Source of the DNA: Spongiactinospora sp. TRM90649
GTDB taxonomy: Bacteria > Actinomycetota > Actinomycetes > Streptosporangiales > Streptosporangiaceae
DNA: 64,000 nt
Direction of reading: 5' to 3'
Assembly: GCF_029382225.1 (NCBI RefSeq)
Contig: NZ_JARLTC010000043.1
Coordinates: forward strand, 36,348 to 100,347
The notes under the pieces: model-generated
What the model saw: the letters and a program-made list of their open reading frames with translations, nothing else
Told to the model about the DNA's origin: nothing
Database searches by the model: none
Shown: piece by piece, positions 24,849-33,894 of the stretch
How positions within the stretch are numbered: position 1 is the stretch's first letter
Layout of the letters: every line of letters begins with the position of its first letter
Position numbers and translations under genes: made by a program

Positions 24849-26156
24849 TTAAGGCATTTCCTGTGGGGCGCCCGGGCCCCACTGCCAGTCGGCCGCGTGC
24901 TCGCGGCCGGTTCGCCTGGCCAGATCGCGCGTGATCCGCCACGCGCGGTCCGCCAGCTCGCGCTCGTCGGCTCTGACGAGCCGTCCGTCCCTCACCACGA
25001 ACTCACCGTCGACCAGCACGTCGGCGACGTGCTGTCCGTGCGCCCGGTGAACGCACGACTGCACCGGGTCGGCCAGCGGCCGCATGGACGCCCCGGGGCG
25101 CAGGGTGATCAGGTCGGCGGGGTCCCCGGCCCGCAGCCGCCCGCTCTGCCGCTCGCCGACGGCGGCGGCCCCCTCGCCCGTGGCCATCCGCAGCGCCGCG
25201 TCCGATCCGAGCACGCCGGGCCGTCCGGCTGCCTGGCCCTGGGCGTAGACGGCCTGGCGCATCTCGGTGAACAGGTCGTCCATGCCGTCGATGCCGAGCC
25301 CGACCCGCACGCCCGCCTCGCGCAGCGCCACCACCGGGGCGAAGCCCTTGGCCAGGCGCAAGTGGTTGGACGGGCAGTAGGCGACGGCGACCTCGTTGTC
25401 GGCCAGCAGCCCGATCTCGCGCTCGTTCAGGTGGACGCAGTGCACCAGGACCGTTCCCGGCCGCAGGAAGCCCGCCTCGTACAGCAGCTCGACCGGGCGC
25501 AGGCCGTGCTCGGCCTGGCACTTGTCCACTTCGTCGCGCGTCTCGGCGATGTGGGTGTACAGGCGCAGCCCGGTCCGCTCGGCGGCGCGGGCCGCGGCCC
25601 GGTAGCCGTCGGCGGAGGTCTGCCGCAGCGAGACCGGCGCCAGGTAGAGCCGGTCGGCAGGGACCTCGTCGCCCGCCGCCGCGACCGCCAGCTCGATCTG
25701 CTCGTCGTACTCCTCGGTCAGCCCGTACGCCAGGTGGGCGCGCAGCCCGACCTCGGCGTGCCCGGCCGCGACGGCGGCCAGCATGCCGGGGCTGTGCAGC
25801 GGGTAGACGTGGTCCACCGCCGTGGTCACCCCTGAGAGGACCATGCGGGCGGCGGCCAGCGCGGTCAGCGCCCGGAAGTCCTCTGGCGTGGCCGCCGCGC
25901 CGGCGAGCTGCCCGGCGCGGATCATCTCGGCCAGCCCGCTGGTGTCGCCCCGGCGGGTCATCGGCAGCAGCGACCGCAGGTGGTCGTGCGTGTTGACCAG
26001 GCCGGGCAGCACCAGCAGCCCGCTCGCGTCCAGCGTCCGCGCGCCGGGGCCCGGCGCGCCCTCGGCCAGGTGCCCGTCCCTGACCAGCAGGTCGCCGGGG
26101 GCCGGGTCGTCGTAGCCGGTGACCGGCGTGCCGCCGGAGATCAGCAGGTCGGTCAC
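24849..26156 (-). CDS. Amidohydrolase, ATZ/TRZ/8-oxoguanine-deaminase-like
   Basis: A 435-residue amidohydrolase of subtype III. Metal ligands are seen in NTHDHLRS near residue 63, in YTHIAETRDE, and in VHCVHLNE; the conserved CPSNHLRLAKG and GLGIDGMDD segments follow. Relatives deaminate or dechlorinate nitrogen heterocycles (S-adenosylhomocysteine or 8-oxoguanine deaminases, TrzN/AtzA). I start at GTG 26156, which overlaps the upstream stop as GTGA; GTG 26159 is equally in frame. It is one of two amidohydrolases in the operon. Confidence 0.9.
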   Translation of the reverse strand: MTDLLISGGTPVTGYDDPAPGDLLVRDGHLAEGAPGPGARTLDASGLLVLPGLVNTHDHLRSLLPMTRRGDTSGLAEMIRAGQLAGAAATPEDFRALTALAAARMVLSGVTTAVDHVYPLHSPGMLAAVAAGHAEVGLRAHLAYGLTEEYDEQIELAVAAAGDEVPADRLYLAPVSLRQTSADGYRAAARAAERTGLRLYTHIAETRDEVDKCQAEHGLRPVELLYEAGFLRPGTVLVHCVHLNEREIGLLADNEVAVAYCPSNHLRLAKGFAPVVALREAGVRVGLGIDGMDDLFTEMRQAVYAQGQAAGRPGVLGSDAALRMATGEGAAAVGERQSGRLRAGDPADLITLRPGASMRPLADPVQSCVHRAHGQHVADVLVDGEFVVRDGRLVRADERELADRAWRITRDLARRTGREHAADWQWGPGAPQEMP

Positions 26157-27268
26157 CACCGGCCCTCCCGCGCGGCGGTGATCAGGCCGTCCCGGCCGAC
26201 GCCCGCGAGGTCCAGGTCGGCCAGCGTGCGGCCGCCCGCCAGGAAGTCGGTGTCGGCGGCGACGGACGCCAGGTGGATGACGCTGTCGATGGTCGGCGTC
26301 GGCACGTCCAGCTCGTCGCCGATGGAGGCCATCAGCGCCAGCGCGTACGGCACGTCCTCGGTCAGGTAGCGGCTCTTCAGCGCGTCGGGCCCGCAGGGGA
26401 ACGTGCTGGCGGCGAAGCTGGAGGACTGCAGGGTGGCGTGCAGGGTCGGCTCCCGGCGCGGCGCGAACCCCTGGGCGACCAGGTAGTCGGCGTAGCCGTC
26501 GGTGTTGGACAGGCCGAGCGCGCCGCGCAGCGCCAGCAGCTCCGCGTCGATCCGCTCGATCATCCGCGAGACGGCCGGGCTGGACCCCTCGCCCCACAGC
26601 AGGAACGAGCCGGTCCTGCCCTCGATCGCGCCGAGGTTGCAGATGATCGGGGGAACGTGGTCGATCGCGTTGAAGTTGAGCAGCGTGGTCTCCCACACGC
26701 TCTCGCCGGGGCTCATCCACGGCCACACCTCGCAGGCGATGGCGACCAGCGGGTTGTTCTCCGCGGGCAGCCCGGCGACCAGCGTGCCGCCCGACTTGCG
26801 GGAGGCGGTGATCAGGCCGGGGGCGCGCACGCGGGCGCCGTACGGCAGGCTGTTGGTCTCCGCGATGTGCACGGCGGTCTCCCGCCCGGCGCGGCGGAGC
26901 GTGGCGGCGAGCGTCAGGGCGCCGCCGCCCTCGCCCACCCACAGCACCTGCTGGCCGTCCTTCAGCTCGCCGGCCAGCAGGTCGGCGAAGGTCTGGTGGC
27001 CGAACGCGGGCACCGAGACGACGATCAGCTCCTGATCGGCGATGGCGGCGGCCGGGTCGGTGCTGGTCGCGGCGACCGGCGCGGTGGTCTCACCGTGCCA
27101 GGGGCACTTCAGCCGGATCGCCCCGGCCTCGCCGACGGCGCGCACGCCGTCGGCGAAACGCGGCAGGTCGGCCAGGGTGACCTTGAGCCCGGCCAGGGAC
27201 AGCTCCACCGAGCAGGACAGCGCGCCCGCGCCGGAGCCCAGGACGACGACGGATTCGGGAAGACTCAT
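26153..27268 (-). CDS. Octopine/nopaline-dehydrogenase-like NAD(P)-dependent oxidoreductase
   Basis: A 371-residue protein with an N-terminal Rossmann motif VLGSGAGALSCSVEL and a C-terminal helical domain of the NAD/NADP octopine/nopaline dehydrogenase type (ALKSRYLTEDVPYALALMAS is the characteristic stretch). Members oxidise or reduce N-(carboxyalkyl)amino acids or related hydroxy acids. The ATG at 27268 overlaps the LLM gene stop (ATGA). In this operon it may process a side chain released from the heterocycle. Confidence 0.85.
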   Translation of the reverse strand: MSLPESVVVLGSGAGALSCSVELSLAGLKVTLADLPRFADGVRAVGEAGAIRLKCPWHGETTAPVAATSTDPAAAIADQELIVVSVPAFGHQTFADLLAGELKDGQQVLWVGEGGGALTLAATLRRAGRETAVHIAETNSLPYGARVRAPGLITASRKSGGTLVAGLPAENNPLVAIACEVWPWMSPGESVWETTLLNFNAIDHVPPIICNLGAIEGRTGSFLLWGEGSSPAVSRMIERIDAELLALRGALGLSNTDGYADYLVAQGFAPRREPTLHATLQSSSFAASTFPCGPDALKSRYLTEDVPYALALMASIGDELDVPTPTIDSVIHLASVAADTDFLAGGRTLADLDLAGVGRDGLITAAREGRW

Positions 27269-28218
27269 GACAACACTGCTTTCGCTAGCTCGGTCAGGTG
27301 GCCGGTGGAGGCGTCCAGATCGCCTCCGCCGACGGAAAGGATCACTTCGTCGACACCGGCGGCGGCGAACTCCGCCAGCCGGTCCCGCACGAGACCGGGA
27401 GGCCCGGCGATGCCGAAGGCGTCCACCATCTGGTCGGTGACCAGCCGCTCGGCGGCGGCCCGGTCGCCGGACCGCAGCGCGGCCCGCAGCGCGCCGACCT
27501 CCTCGGGGTCGAGGCCGTAGACCTCGATCAGCTCGTCGGCGTAGGAGCCGCCCGCCATCGCCATGCACCGGGGGCGCAGCGCGGCCAGGGCACGCGAGCG
27601 GTCCTCGTCGATCTCCACGTCCAGCATCAGCACGACGGCGGTGCCGGGGCCGCCCAGGCGCTCCTTGACGTAGGCGATGTGGCCGCCCGACAGGCCGTGC
27701 GTGATGACGCCGTCGCCGATCTCGCCCGCCAGGGCGAGCATCTTCGGGCCACGCCCGGCCAGGTACACCGGCCCGGGGACGGGCGCGTAACGCAGCGCGC
27801 CGTGCGTGCTGAACGTCTCCCCCGACACGTCGGCGCGGCCCGCGTACAGCTCGCGCACGATGCGGACGGCCTCGGCGGTCAGGCCGAGCGGACGGCGCGG
27901 CGGCAGGGCCAGCTCGGCGGCGAACTCGTAGCCGCCCGCGCCGATGCCGAGGACGAACCGGCCGCCCGCGATCTCGTTGATCGTGGCGGCGGCGCTGGCC
28001 AGCAGCGCCGGGTGGCGCAGCAGCGGGCTGACGACCGCCGTGCCCAGGGTGACCCGCTCGGTGGCCGTGGCCATCAGGGCCAGGGCGGCGGTGGCGTCGC
28101 GGTGGAAGTAATGGTCGGCCACCCAGACCCCGTCGAAGCCGAGGTCCTCGGCCCTGCGGGCCAGCTCGGCCGCCTCGGTTATCGGGCGATCCAGCCGTAC
28201 GGTGGCTGTGGTTCTCAC
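27265..28218 (-). CDS. LLM-class flavin- or F420-dependent oxidoreductase
   Basis: A 317-residue luciferase-like TIM-barrel protein. Typical segments are ARRAEDLGFDGVWVADHYF at about 20-38, ATATERVTLGTAVVSPLLRH, and GGRFVLGIGAGGYEFAAEL. The shape is that of F420-dependent methylene-H4MPT reductase-like proteins, but FMN-dependent monooxygenases such as the pyrimidine-ring-opening RutA share the fold. The GTG at 28218 follows GAGGAGGAA and overlaps the upstream gene. A ring-cleaving monooxygenase role would fit the operon. Confidence 0.88.
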   Translation of the reverse strand: MRTTATVRLDRPITEAAELARRAEDLGFDGVWVADHYFHRDATAALALMATATERVTLGTAVVSPLLRHPALLASAAATINEIAGGRFVLGIGAGGYEFAAELALPPRRPLGLTAEAVRIVRELYAGRADVSGETFSTHGALRYAPVPGPVYLAGRGPKMLALAGEIGDGVITHGLSGGHIAYVKERLGGPGTAVVLMLDVEIDEDRSRALAALRPRCMAMAGGSYADELIEVYGLDPEEVGALRAALRSGDRAAAERLVTDQMVDAFGIAGPPGLVRDRLAEFAAAGVDEVILSVGGGDLDASTGHLTELAKAVLS

Positions 28219-29036
28219 GTGTTCCTCCTCGTGAGCGCTTCGATGAGCGCTCCGTTCAGCGCCGCCCGCCGGTAGTCGGCGGACGCGCGCAGATCGCTGA
28301 TCGGACTGATGTCGGCGGCGACGGCGCCGGCCGCGGCGGCCACCACGTCCTCGCCGGGGACCCGGCCTTCGAGCGCGGCCTCCGCGGCGCGCAGGCGCAC
28401 CACGACGGGGGCGACCGCGCCCGCGGCCAGACGCACCCGGGTCAGCTCGCCGCCGGGGCCGGCCGTCCAGGTCCAGGCCAGGCTGACGATGGAGATGGCC
28501 AGGGCCCGGCGGCCCGCGATCTTGCGGAATCCGGCCTGGTCCGGCTGCGGCGGCAGCTCCAGGGCCTCGATCCACTCGCCGGGACCGAGCGCGGTGCGGC
28601 CCGGGCCGGTGGCCACCTCGGCGACCGGCACCCGGCGGGCCCCGCCGGGGCCGCGCAGCAGCGCGACGGCCTCGGCGGCGACGAGCGGCGGCACGCCGTC
28701 GGCGCCCGGTGAGGCGTTGACGATGTTGCCGCCCAGCGTGGCCCGGTTGCGGATCTGGCCGGAGGCGAAGCAGCCGATGGCCTCCCGCAGTCCGGGCAGC
28801 CGTCCGCCCAGTTCCCCGGCCAGCACCGACAGCGGGGCCAGCGCCGACAGCCGCAGGCCGCCGTCGCCGGTCTCGGTGACCGGCGCGGGCGCGTCGCGCA
28901 GGCACGTCACGTCGGCGAGCGGGCCGTCGTGGCGTCCGGCGCGGCGCCGGACCAGCAGGTCCGTGCCCCCGGCCAGCAGCGACGTGGCGGGATCGAGGCG
29001 GTCCACCTCGGCCATCGTGCGCGGGTGGCCGCTCAT
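28215..29036 (-). CDS. Molybdenum hydroxylase FAD-binding subunit (CoxM/XdhB-like)
   Basis: A 273-residue medium subunit of a xanthine-dehydrogenase-family enzyme. The FAD motifs AGGTDLLVRRRAG at about 22-34 and TLGGNIVNASPGAD near 99-112 are both clear. ATG 29036 overlaps the 2Fe-2S subunit stop (ATGA). It passes electrons from the iron-sulphur subunit to the final acceptor. Confidence 0.92.
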   Translation of the reverse strand: MSGHPRTMAEVDRLDPATSLLAGGTDLLVRRRAGRHDGPLADVTCLRDAPAPVTETGDGGLRLSALAPLSVLAGELGGRLPGLREAIGCFASGQIRNRATLGGNIVNASPGADGVPPLVAAEAVALLRGPGGARRVPVAEVATGPGRTALGPGEWIEALELPPQPDQAGFRKIAGRRALAISIVSLAWTWTAGPGGELTRVRLAAGAVAPVVVRLRAAEAALEGRVPGEDVVAAAAGAVAADISPISDLRASADYRRAALNGALIEALTRRNT

Positions 29037-29458
29037 CGGGCCGCCTCGCGGACCGCGCGCACGATCGCGCCGTAGCCGGTGCAGCGGCACAGGTTGCCCT
29101 CCAGCGCGGCGCGGATCTCCTCGTCGCCCGGGTCGGGGTTCGCGGCCAGCAGGGCGGACGCCGAGACCACCATCCCGGCGATGCAGTATCCGCACTGCAC
29201 GGCCTGGCCGGTGACGAAGGCGTCCTGCACGCCGGTGGGGGGCAGCCCCTCCACGGTGGTCACCTCGGCGTCCTCGGCCTGGCAGACCAGGACCAGGCAC
29301 GAGCAGACCGGGGCGCCGTCCATCAGCACGGTGCAGCTTCCGCATTCCCCCATCCCGCAGCCCTCCTTGGCGCCGGTGAGGCCAAGGTCGTCGCGCAGGT
29401 AGTCGAGCAGGCGGGCGTCGGGGTCCGGGGGGTTGACGGGGACGCCGTTGACCTTCAT
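29033..29458 (-). CDS. Molybdenum hydroxylase 2Fe-2S subunit (CoxS-like)
   Basis: A 141-residue small subunit with both [2Fe-2S] clusters. The plant-type cluster is in KEGCGMGECGSCTVLMDG with a further Cys in VCSCL, and the helical cluster is in QCGYCIAGM and LCRCTGYGAIV. ATG 29458 overlaps the large-subunit stop (ATGA). The gene order L-S-M is unusual compared with the common M-S-L order of CO dehydrogenase. Confidence 0.95.
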   Translation of the reverse strand: MKVNGVPVNPPDPDARLLDYLRDDLGLTGAKEGCGMGECGSCTVLMDGAPVCSCLVLVCQAEDAEVTTVEGLPPTGVQDAFVTGQAVQCGYCIAGMVVSASALLAANPDPGDEEIRAALEGNLCRCTGYGAIVRAVREAAR

Positions 29459-31647
29459 CGCAGTCCTTCCAGCAGCCGTTCCGGGGTGATGGGCAGGCGG
29501 TCCGGGCGGACGCCGACGGCGTCGGCGACCGCGGCGGCGACAGCGGGGCCGGTGGGCACCACGACGACCTCGGCCATCCCCTTGGCGCCCATCGGGCCGG
29601 TCGGCTCGTCGCCCTGGACCAGGTGGGTGCGGATCTCGGGGACGTCCCTGACGGTGGGGATGAGGTACGTGGAAAGGCTCCGGGTGACGGGCCTGCCGTC
29701 CACGAGACGGTGCTCCTCCATCAGCGCCAGCCCGAGCCCCTGGGCGACGCCGCCCTCGACCTGGCCGACGACCGCGCCCGGGTTGATCGCCACGCCGCAG
29801 TCCACCGCGCATACCACGCCCGCCACGCGGATCTCGCCGGTGAGCTCGTTGACCTCCAGCCGGACGACCTGCGCCGAGCAGCCGTAGACCCGGTGGGGGG
29901 CGTAGGCGCCGAGCCGCTCGGGGTCGATCATGCCGGGGTCGGCGACGTCGGGCAGGTGGAAGGTGGCCTCGAACTCCGCCCTGCCCTGCTCGACCAGCCG
30001 CTCGGGGCTGCCGGCCTCGGCCAGCGCCGCCTGGTAGCGCTCGCACACCGCCACGACGGCCGAGCCGCCCGCGTACATGCTGCGGGAGGCGGCGGTCGCG
30101 CCCGACTCGGGCACGAGCTGGCTGTCGCCGACGACCACGGTGATCTGGCCCGGCGGCAGGCCGAGCACGTCGGCGGCGATCTGCCGGTACGCGACGTCGA
30201 TCGCCTGCCCGGTGTGGTTGGGTCCTGCCCAGATCCTGACATGGCCGTTGATGTCGGCGATCAGCCGGGCGCGGGCGGCGTCGCCGCGCCCGCTGCCCAT
30301 CCCGACGCCCTTGATCGCCAGTGCGATGCCGGTGCCGCGCCGCCACGGGCGGACGCCTCCGCGCCGCCACTCCTCGCGCGAGGTCCACCAGTCGTCGGCC
30401 GCGGCGGCGGCCAGCGTCTCGGCGGCGCGCAGGCCCTCGGTGACGGTGTGGCCGTACAGGCCGTGCCGGTCGCCGCCGCGCAGCAGGTTGCGCCGCCGCA
30501 GTTCGACGGGGTCCTGCCCGAGCCGGGCGGCGGCCTCGTCGATGGCGGTCTCCAGCGCGAACGCCACCTGGGGCACGCCGTAGCCGCGGAACGCCCCGGC
30601 GTTGGCGTTGTTGGTGTAGACGACCTGGCCGTCGAACCGGGCCACCGGGGTCCGATAGGGGCCGACCGACATCTCCGCCGAGGTCTTCAGCACGTTGGGC
30701 CCGGAGGTGACGTACGGCCCGGTGTCGGCGAGCGCGGTCATGTCGGAGGCGGCGAGGGTGCCGTCGGCGTGGAACCCGACCCGGACCGAGGTGTGGAACG
30801 GGTGCCGCTTGGCCCCGGCGTCCATCACCTCCTCGCGGGTCATCCGCAGGTGGACCGGCGCGCCGGCGGCCTTGGCCAGCAGGGCCAGGAAGACCGGCAT
30901 CGGGTCGTCGTTGCGCGCGCCGAAGGCGCCGCCGACCGGCCCGGAGACGAGCCTGACGTCGTCGAGGTCCACGGCCAGGGCCCTGGCCACCTTGCGCCTG
31001 TGCAGGCCGGGGTTCTGCGAGCCGCACCAGATGGTGACCTGACCGGCCTCCCACAGCGCGACGCCGCCGGGCGGCTCGATCGCCACGTGCTCCTGCGCGC
31101 CGGTGACGACCCGCCGCTCCACGACCAGGTCGGCGGCGGCCAGGGCGGTCTCGACGTCGCCGGAGGCGAAGCCGATCCGGGCGGCGAGGTTGCCGTCCTC
31201 GTGCAGCGCGGGGGCGCCGGGCGACAGCGCGGCGCGCGGGTCGGAGACGACCTCCAGCGGTTCGACGGTGACCACGACGGCCTCGGCCGCGCGGCGGGCG
31301 GTGCCCTCGTCCACGGCGGCGATGAGCGCGACGGCGTCGCCGACCTGCCGTATCCGGTCAGTGGCGAGCACCGGGCCGTCCGGCCCGGCCGGGCCGAGCT
31401 GGTTGAACGGCACGTCCGCTCCGGTGAGGACGGCGCGCACGCCGTGCATGGCCACGGCCGCGTCGGTGTCGATGGACACGATCCGTCCGTGCGGAATTCG
31501 CGAGCGGGTCACCGCTCCATGCAGCATCCCGGGAAACCGCAGGTCGGTGACGTATTCCAGGGCTCCGGTGACGATCTCGCGGGCCTGGTCGGACGGCACC
31601 GATCGGCCTACGTGGGCGCGGTCCAGGTTATGGACGCCGCCTCGCAC
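29455..31647 (-). CDS. Molybdenum hydroxylase large (Mo-pterin) subunit
   Basis: A catalytic subunit of about 730 residues of the xanthine dehydrogenase family. Cofactor-binding segments VSGPVGGAFGARND and GAFRGYGVPQ are present. The C-terminal catalytic Glu is in GAKGMAEVVV (usually KGxGE). The CO-dehydrogenase signature AYRCSFR is absent, so it should hydroxylate a carbon, most likely in a nitrogen heterocycle or aldehyde. The start is uncertain. GTG 31647 places it at the edge of the divergent racemase promoter region and keeps the conserved VGRSVPSDQAREIVTG start; the longer open frame upstream is antisense to other genes. Confidence 0.9.
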   Translation of the reverse strand: MRGGVHNLDRAHVGRSVPSDQAREIVTGALEYVTDLRFPGMLHGAVTRSRIPHGRIVSIDTDAAVAMHGVRAVLTGADVPFNQLGPAGPDGPVLATDRIRQVGDAVALIAAVDEGTARRAAEAVVVTVEPLEVVSDPRAALSPGAPALHEDGNLAARIGFASGDVETALAAADLVVERRVVTGAQEHVAIEPPGGVALWEAGQVTIWCGSQNPGLHRRKVARALAVDLDDVRLVSGPVGGAFGARNDDPMPVFLALLAKAAGAPVHLRMTREEVMDAGAKRHPFHTSVRVGFHADGTLAASDMTALADTGPYVTSGPNVLKTSAEMSVGPYRTPVARFDGQVVYTNNANAGAFRGYGVPQVAFALETAIDEAAARLGQDPVELRRRNLLRGGDRHGLYGHTVTEGLRAAETLAAAAADDWWTSREEWRRGGVRPWRRGTGIALAIKGVGMGSGRGDAARARLIADINGHVRIWAGPNHTGQAIDVAYRQIAADVLGLPPGQITVVVGDSQLVPESGATAASRSMYAGGSAVVAVCERYQAALAEAGSPERLVEQGRAEFEATFHLPDVADPGMIDPERLGAYAPHRVYGCSAQVVRLEVNELTGEIRVAGVVCAVDCGVAINPGAVVGQVEGGVAQGLGLALMEEHRLVDGRPVTRSLSTYLIPTVRDVPEIRTHLVQGDEPTGPMGAKGMAEVVVVPTGPAVAAAVADAVGVRPDRLPITPERLLEGLR

Positions 31648-31710
31648 ACGATACGGTGCACCCTCATCGGAGTTACGTCCATCTATCTGACAAATCTGCG
31701 GGAATGCACG

Positions 31711-32898
31711 ATGAGAATCACCGATGTCCGCTGCGTCGAGTACACCGGCTCGATGTCCCTCCCCGGGCCGCTGTGGGAGGACCGGCTGCGGCGACCCACC
31801 GACGTCTACCCCGAGCGCGCCGCCGAAGGACCCGCCCAGCCGCCCCTCCGTGAGGACGGCGGGCACGAGGTCCGCGCCATCTTCCTGCACGTGGACACCG
31901 ACGAGGGCATCACCGGGAGCACCGCCGTCCTGTCCGAGCAGCAGGCCCACACGGCGCTCACCCTGTTGCGGCCCGGCCTGCTCGGCGCCGACCCGCTGGC
32001 CGCCGAACGGATCTGGGACCTCGGCTACCGCTCCATGATCCACGGCAGGGCGGGCACCGGCATGCTCGCGCTGTCCGCCGTGGACTGCGCCCTGTGGGAC
32101 GTGCGCGGACAGTACTTCGGAGTGCCCGCGTACGTGCTGCTCGGCGGCCCCACCCGCGACGATGTGCCCGCCTACGCCTCCACGCTGGGCGACTCGCTCG
32201 CCGTCGGCGACGCCTCGCGCCGCACCCGCGAACTGGTCGCCGAGGGCTTCGGCGGCGTCAAGTGGTTCCCGCGCTGGGGCCCCGGCGACGGGCACCGGGG
32301 CGTGGACCGGGTGGTCGAGCTCGTCGCCACCGTGCGGCAGGCCGGCGGCGAGGACCTCGACATCATGCTGGACGCCTGGAGCTCCTGGGACATCCAGTTC
32401 ACCGTGGACGTCGCCCGCGAGTGCGCGCCGCTGCGGCTGCGCTGGATCGAGGAGCCGCTGCCCGCCGACGACACCGCCGGATACGCCGCGCTGCGCCGCA
32501 GGCTGGGCGGCCTGGTGCAGATCAGCGGCGGCGAGCACGAGTACACCCGCTGGGGCGTCGGCCGGCTGCTGCGCGAGGACCTGCTCGACGTCTACCAGGC
32601 CGACCCGCACTGGGGCGGCGGCATCAGCGAGATGGTCAAGATCTCCGCGCTGGTCTCGGCGGCCGGCCGGCAGTTCATCCCGCACGGCCAGTCCCTGCAG
32701 TGCAACGCCGCGCTCACCTTCGCCGCGAGCCCCGGACTGATCCCCGAGATGGAGTACCTGCTCCGGCTCGGGCCGCTCTACCAGCACTTCCTGGCCGATC
32801 CGATCGTGCCCGCGGCGGGGCGCGTCACCGCTCCCGCCACGACCGGGCTGGGCATGCGCCTGGCCGACGACCGCGTCCTCGACGCCCGCCCGCTCTGA
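31711..32898 (+). CDS. Enolase-superfamily acid-sugar dehydratase (rhamnonate-dehydratase-like)
   Basis: A 395-residue mandelate racemase/muconate lactonizing enzyme family protein. The capping domain is followed by a barrel with Mg ligands in LDAWSSWD, WIEEPLP and ISGGEHEYTRWG. A catalytic His candidate lies in FIPHGQSLQCN. The GGEHEYTR form matches L-rhamnonate dehydratase more closely than mandelate racemase. The ATG at 31711 is preceded by a weak GCGGGA site. It is divergent from the molybdenum hydroxylase operon and followed 12 bp later by a 2-hydroxyacid dehydrogenase. Confidence 0.88.
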   Translation: MRITDVRCVEYTGSMSLPGPLWEDRLRRPTDVYPERAAEGPAQPPLREDGGHEVRAIFLHVDTDEGITGSTAVLSEQQAHTALTLLRPGLLGADPLAAERIWDLGYRSMIHGRAGTGMLALSAVDCALWDVRGQYFGVPAYVLLGGPTRDDVPAYASTLGDSLAVGDASRRTRELVAEGFGGVKWFPRWGPGDGHRGVDRVVELVATVRQAGGEDLDIMLDAWSSWDIQFTVDVARECAPLRLRWIEEPLPADDTAGYAALRRRLGGLVQISGGEHEYTRWGVGRLLREDLLDVYQADPHWGGGISEMVKISALVSAAGRQFIPHGQSLQCNAALTFAASPGLIPEMEYLLRLGPLYQHFLADPIVPAAGRVTAPATTGLGMRLADDRVLDARPL

Positions 32899-32910
32899 CC
32901 GGGGAGAGAC

Positions 32911-33894
32911 ATGATCATCACCTGCCTGTCCGCCTACGACGAGGAACTGGTGCGCCGCCTGGCCGGCACCGACGAGATCGAGGTCCGGATCGCCTCCGGG
33001 TCCGGCGACCGCGCCGAGCTGACCGCGCTCGTCGCGGACGCGGACATCGTGATCGCCGACGCGGCCCGCCGCTACGTGCTCGACGCCGCCGCGATCGACG
33101 CCATGACCCGCTGCCGGTTCATCCAGCAGCCCGCGGTCGGCTACGACACCGTGGACGTCGACCGCGCCGCCCTGCGCGGCATCCCGGTGGCCAACACCCC
33201 CGGCTACAACGCCGACGCCGTGGCCGACTGGGTGATCATGGCCATGCTGGTCGTGCTGCGCGGCGGCGTCACCGCCGACACCGCGCTGCGCGAGCGCGGC
33301 TGGGCCGCCCCGCCGCTCGGCGACGAGCTGGGCTCGCGGACCGTCGGCCTGGTCGGCATGGGCGCGGTCGCCAGGGCCGTGACCGCCCGGCTGCGCGGCT
33401 TCGGCTCCCCGGTGCTGTTCACCGCGCGCACCCCGCGCACCGTGGAGGGGGCCCGCCAGGTGGAACTCGGCGAGCTGCTCACCGGCGCGGACGTGGTCAG
33501 CCTGCACCTGCCGGTCAACGACGAGACCAGGGGCCTGATCGGGGCGCGCGAGCTGGCCGCCATGCGCGAGGGCGCGGTGCTGGTCAACTCGGCCAGGGGC
33601 GGGCTCGTGGACCATGACGCGCTGGCCGAGGGGCTGCGCGCCGGCCGTCCAGCCGCCGCCGCGCTGGACGTCTTCGAGCCCGAGCCGCTGCCCGCCGACT
33701 CCGCGCTGCGCGCCCTGGACAACGTCTACCTGTCGCCGCACATCGCGGCCGGGACCTGGCAGGCCAGGGGCCGGGTGCGCGCGATGGTCGGCGAGAACCT
33801 GCGCAGGGTGCTCGGCGGCGAACCGCCGCTGCACGTCGTCAACGCTCATGACCAGGCCGTCCAGTCCAGTGCGGCGGCGGCGGTCCAGGACTGA
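32911..33894 (+). CDS. D-isomer-specific 2-hydroxyacid dehydrogenase
   Basis: A 327-residue NAD-dependent dehydrogenase. The Rossmann motif reads GLVGMGAVARAV (GxGxxA rather than GxGxxG). Catalytic Arg is in LVNSARGGLVD, Glu is in FEPEPLP, and His is in LSPHIAAGTW. GGGGAGAGAC precedes the ATG. It probably reduces or oxidises a 2-keto/2-hydroxy acid made by the adjacent dehydratase. Its last 49 bases overlap the convergent glycoside hydrolase gene. Confidence 0.9.
   Translation: MIITCLSAYDEELVRRLAGTDEIEVRIASGSGDRAELTALVADADIVIADAARRYVLDAAAIDAMTRCRFIQQPAVGYDTVDVDRAALRGIPVANTPGYNADAVADWVIMAMLVVLRGGVTADTALRERGWAAPPLGDELGSRTVGLVGMGAVARAVTARLRGFGSPVLFTARTPRTVEGARQVELGELLTGADVVSLHLPVNDETRGLIGARELAAMREGAVLVNSARGGLVDHDALAEGLRAGRPAAAALDVFEPEPLPADSALRALDNVYLSPHIAAGTWQARGRVRAMVGENLRRVLGGEPPLHVVNAHDQAVQSSAAAAVQD

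Noticed and set aside
31648..33849. Minus-strand extension of the molybdenum hydroxylase large subunit by about 730 residues
   Set aside because: It is antisense to the dehydratase and dehydrogenase genes and has the low-complexity composition of a shadow frame.
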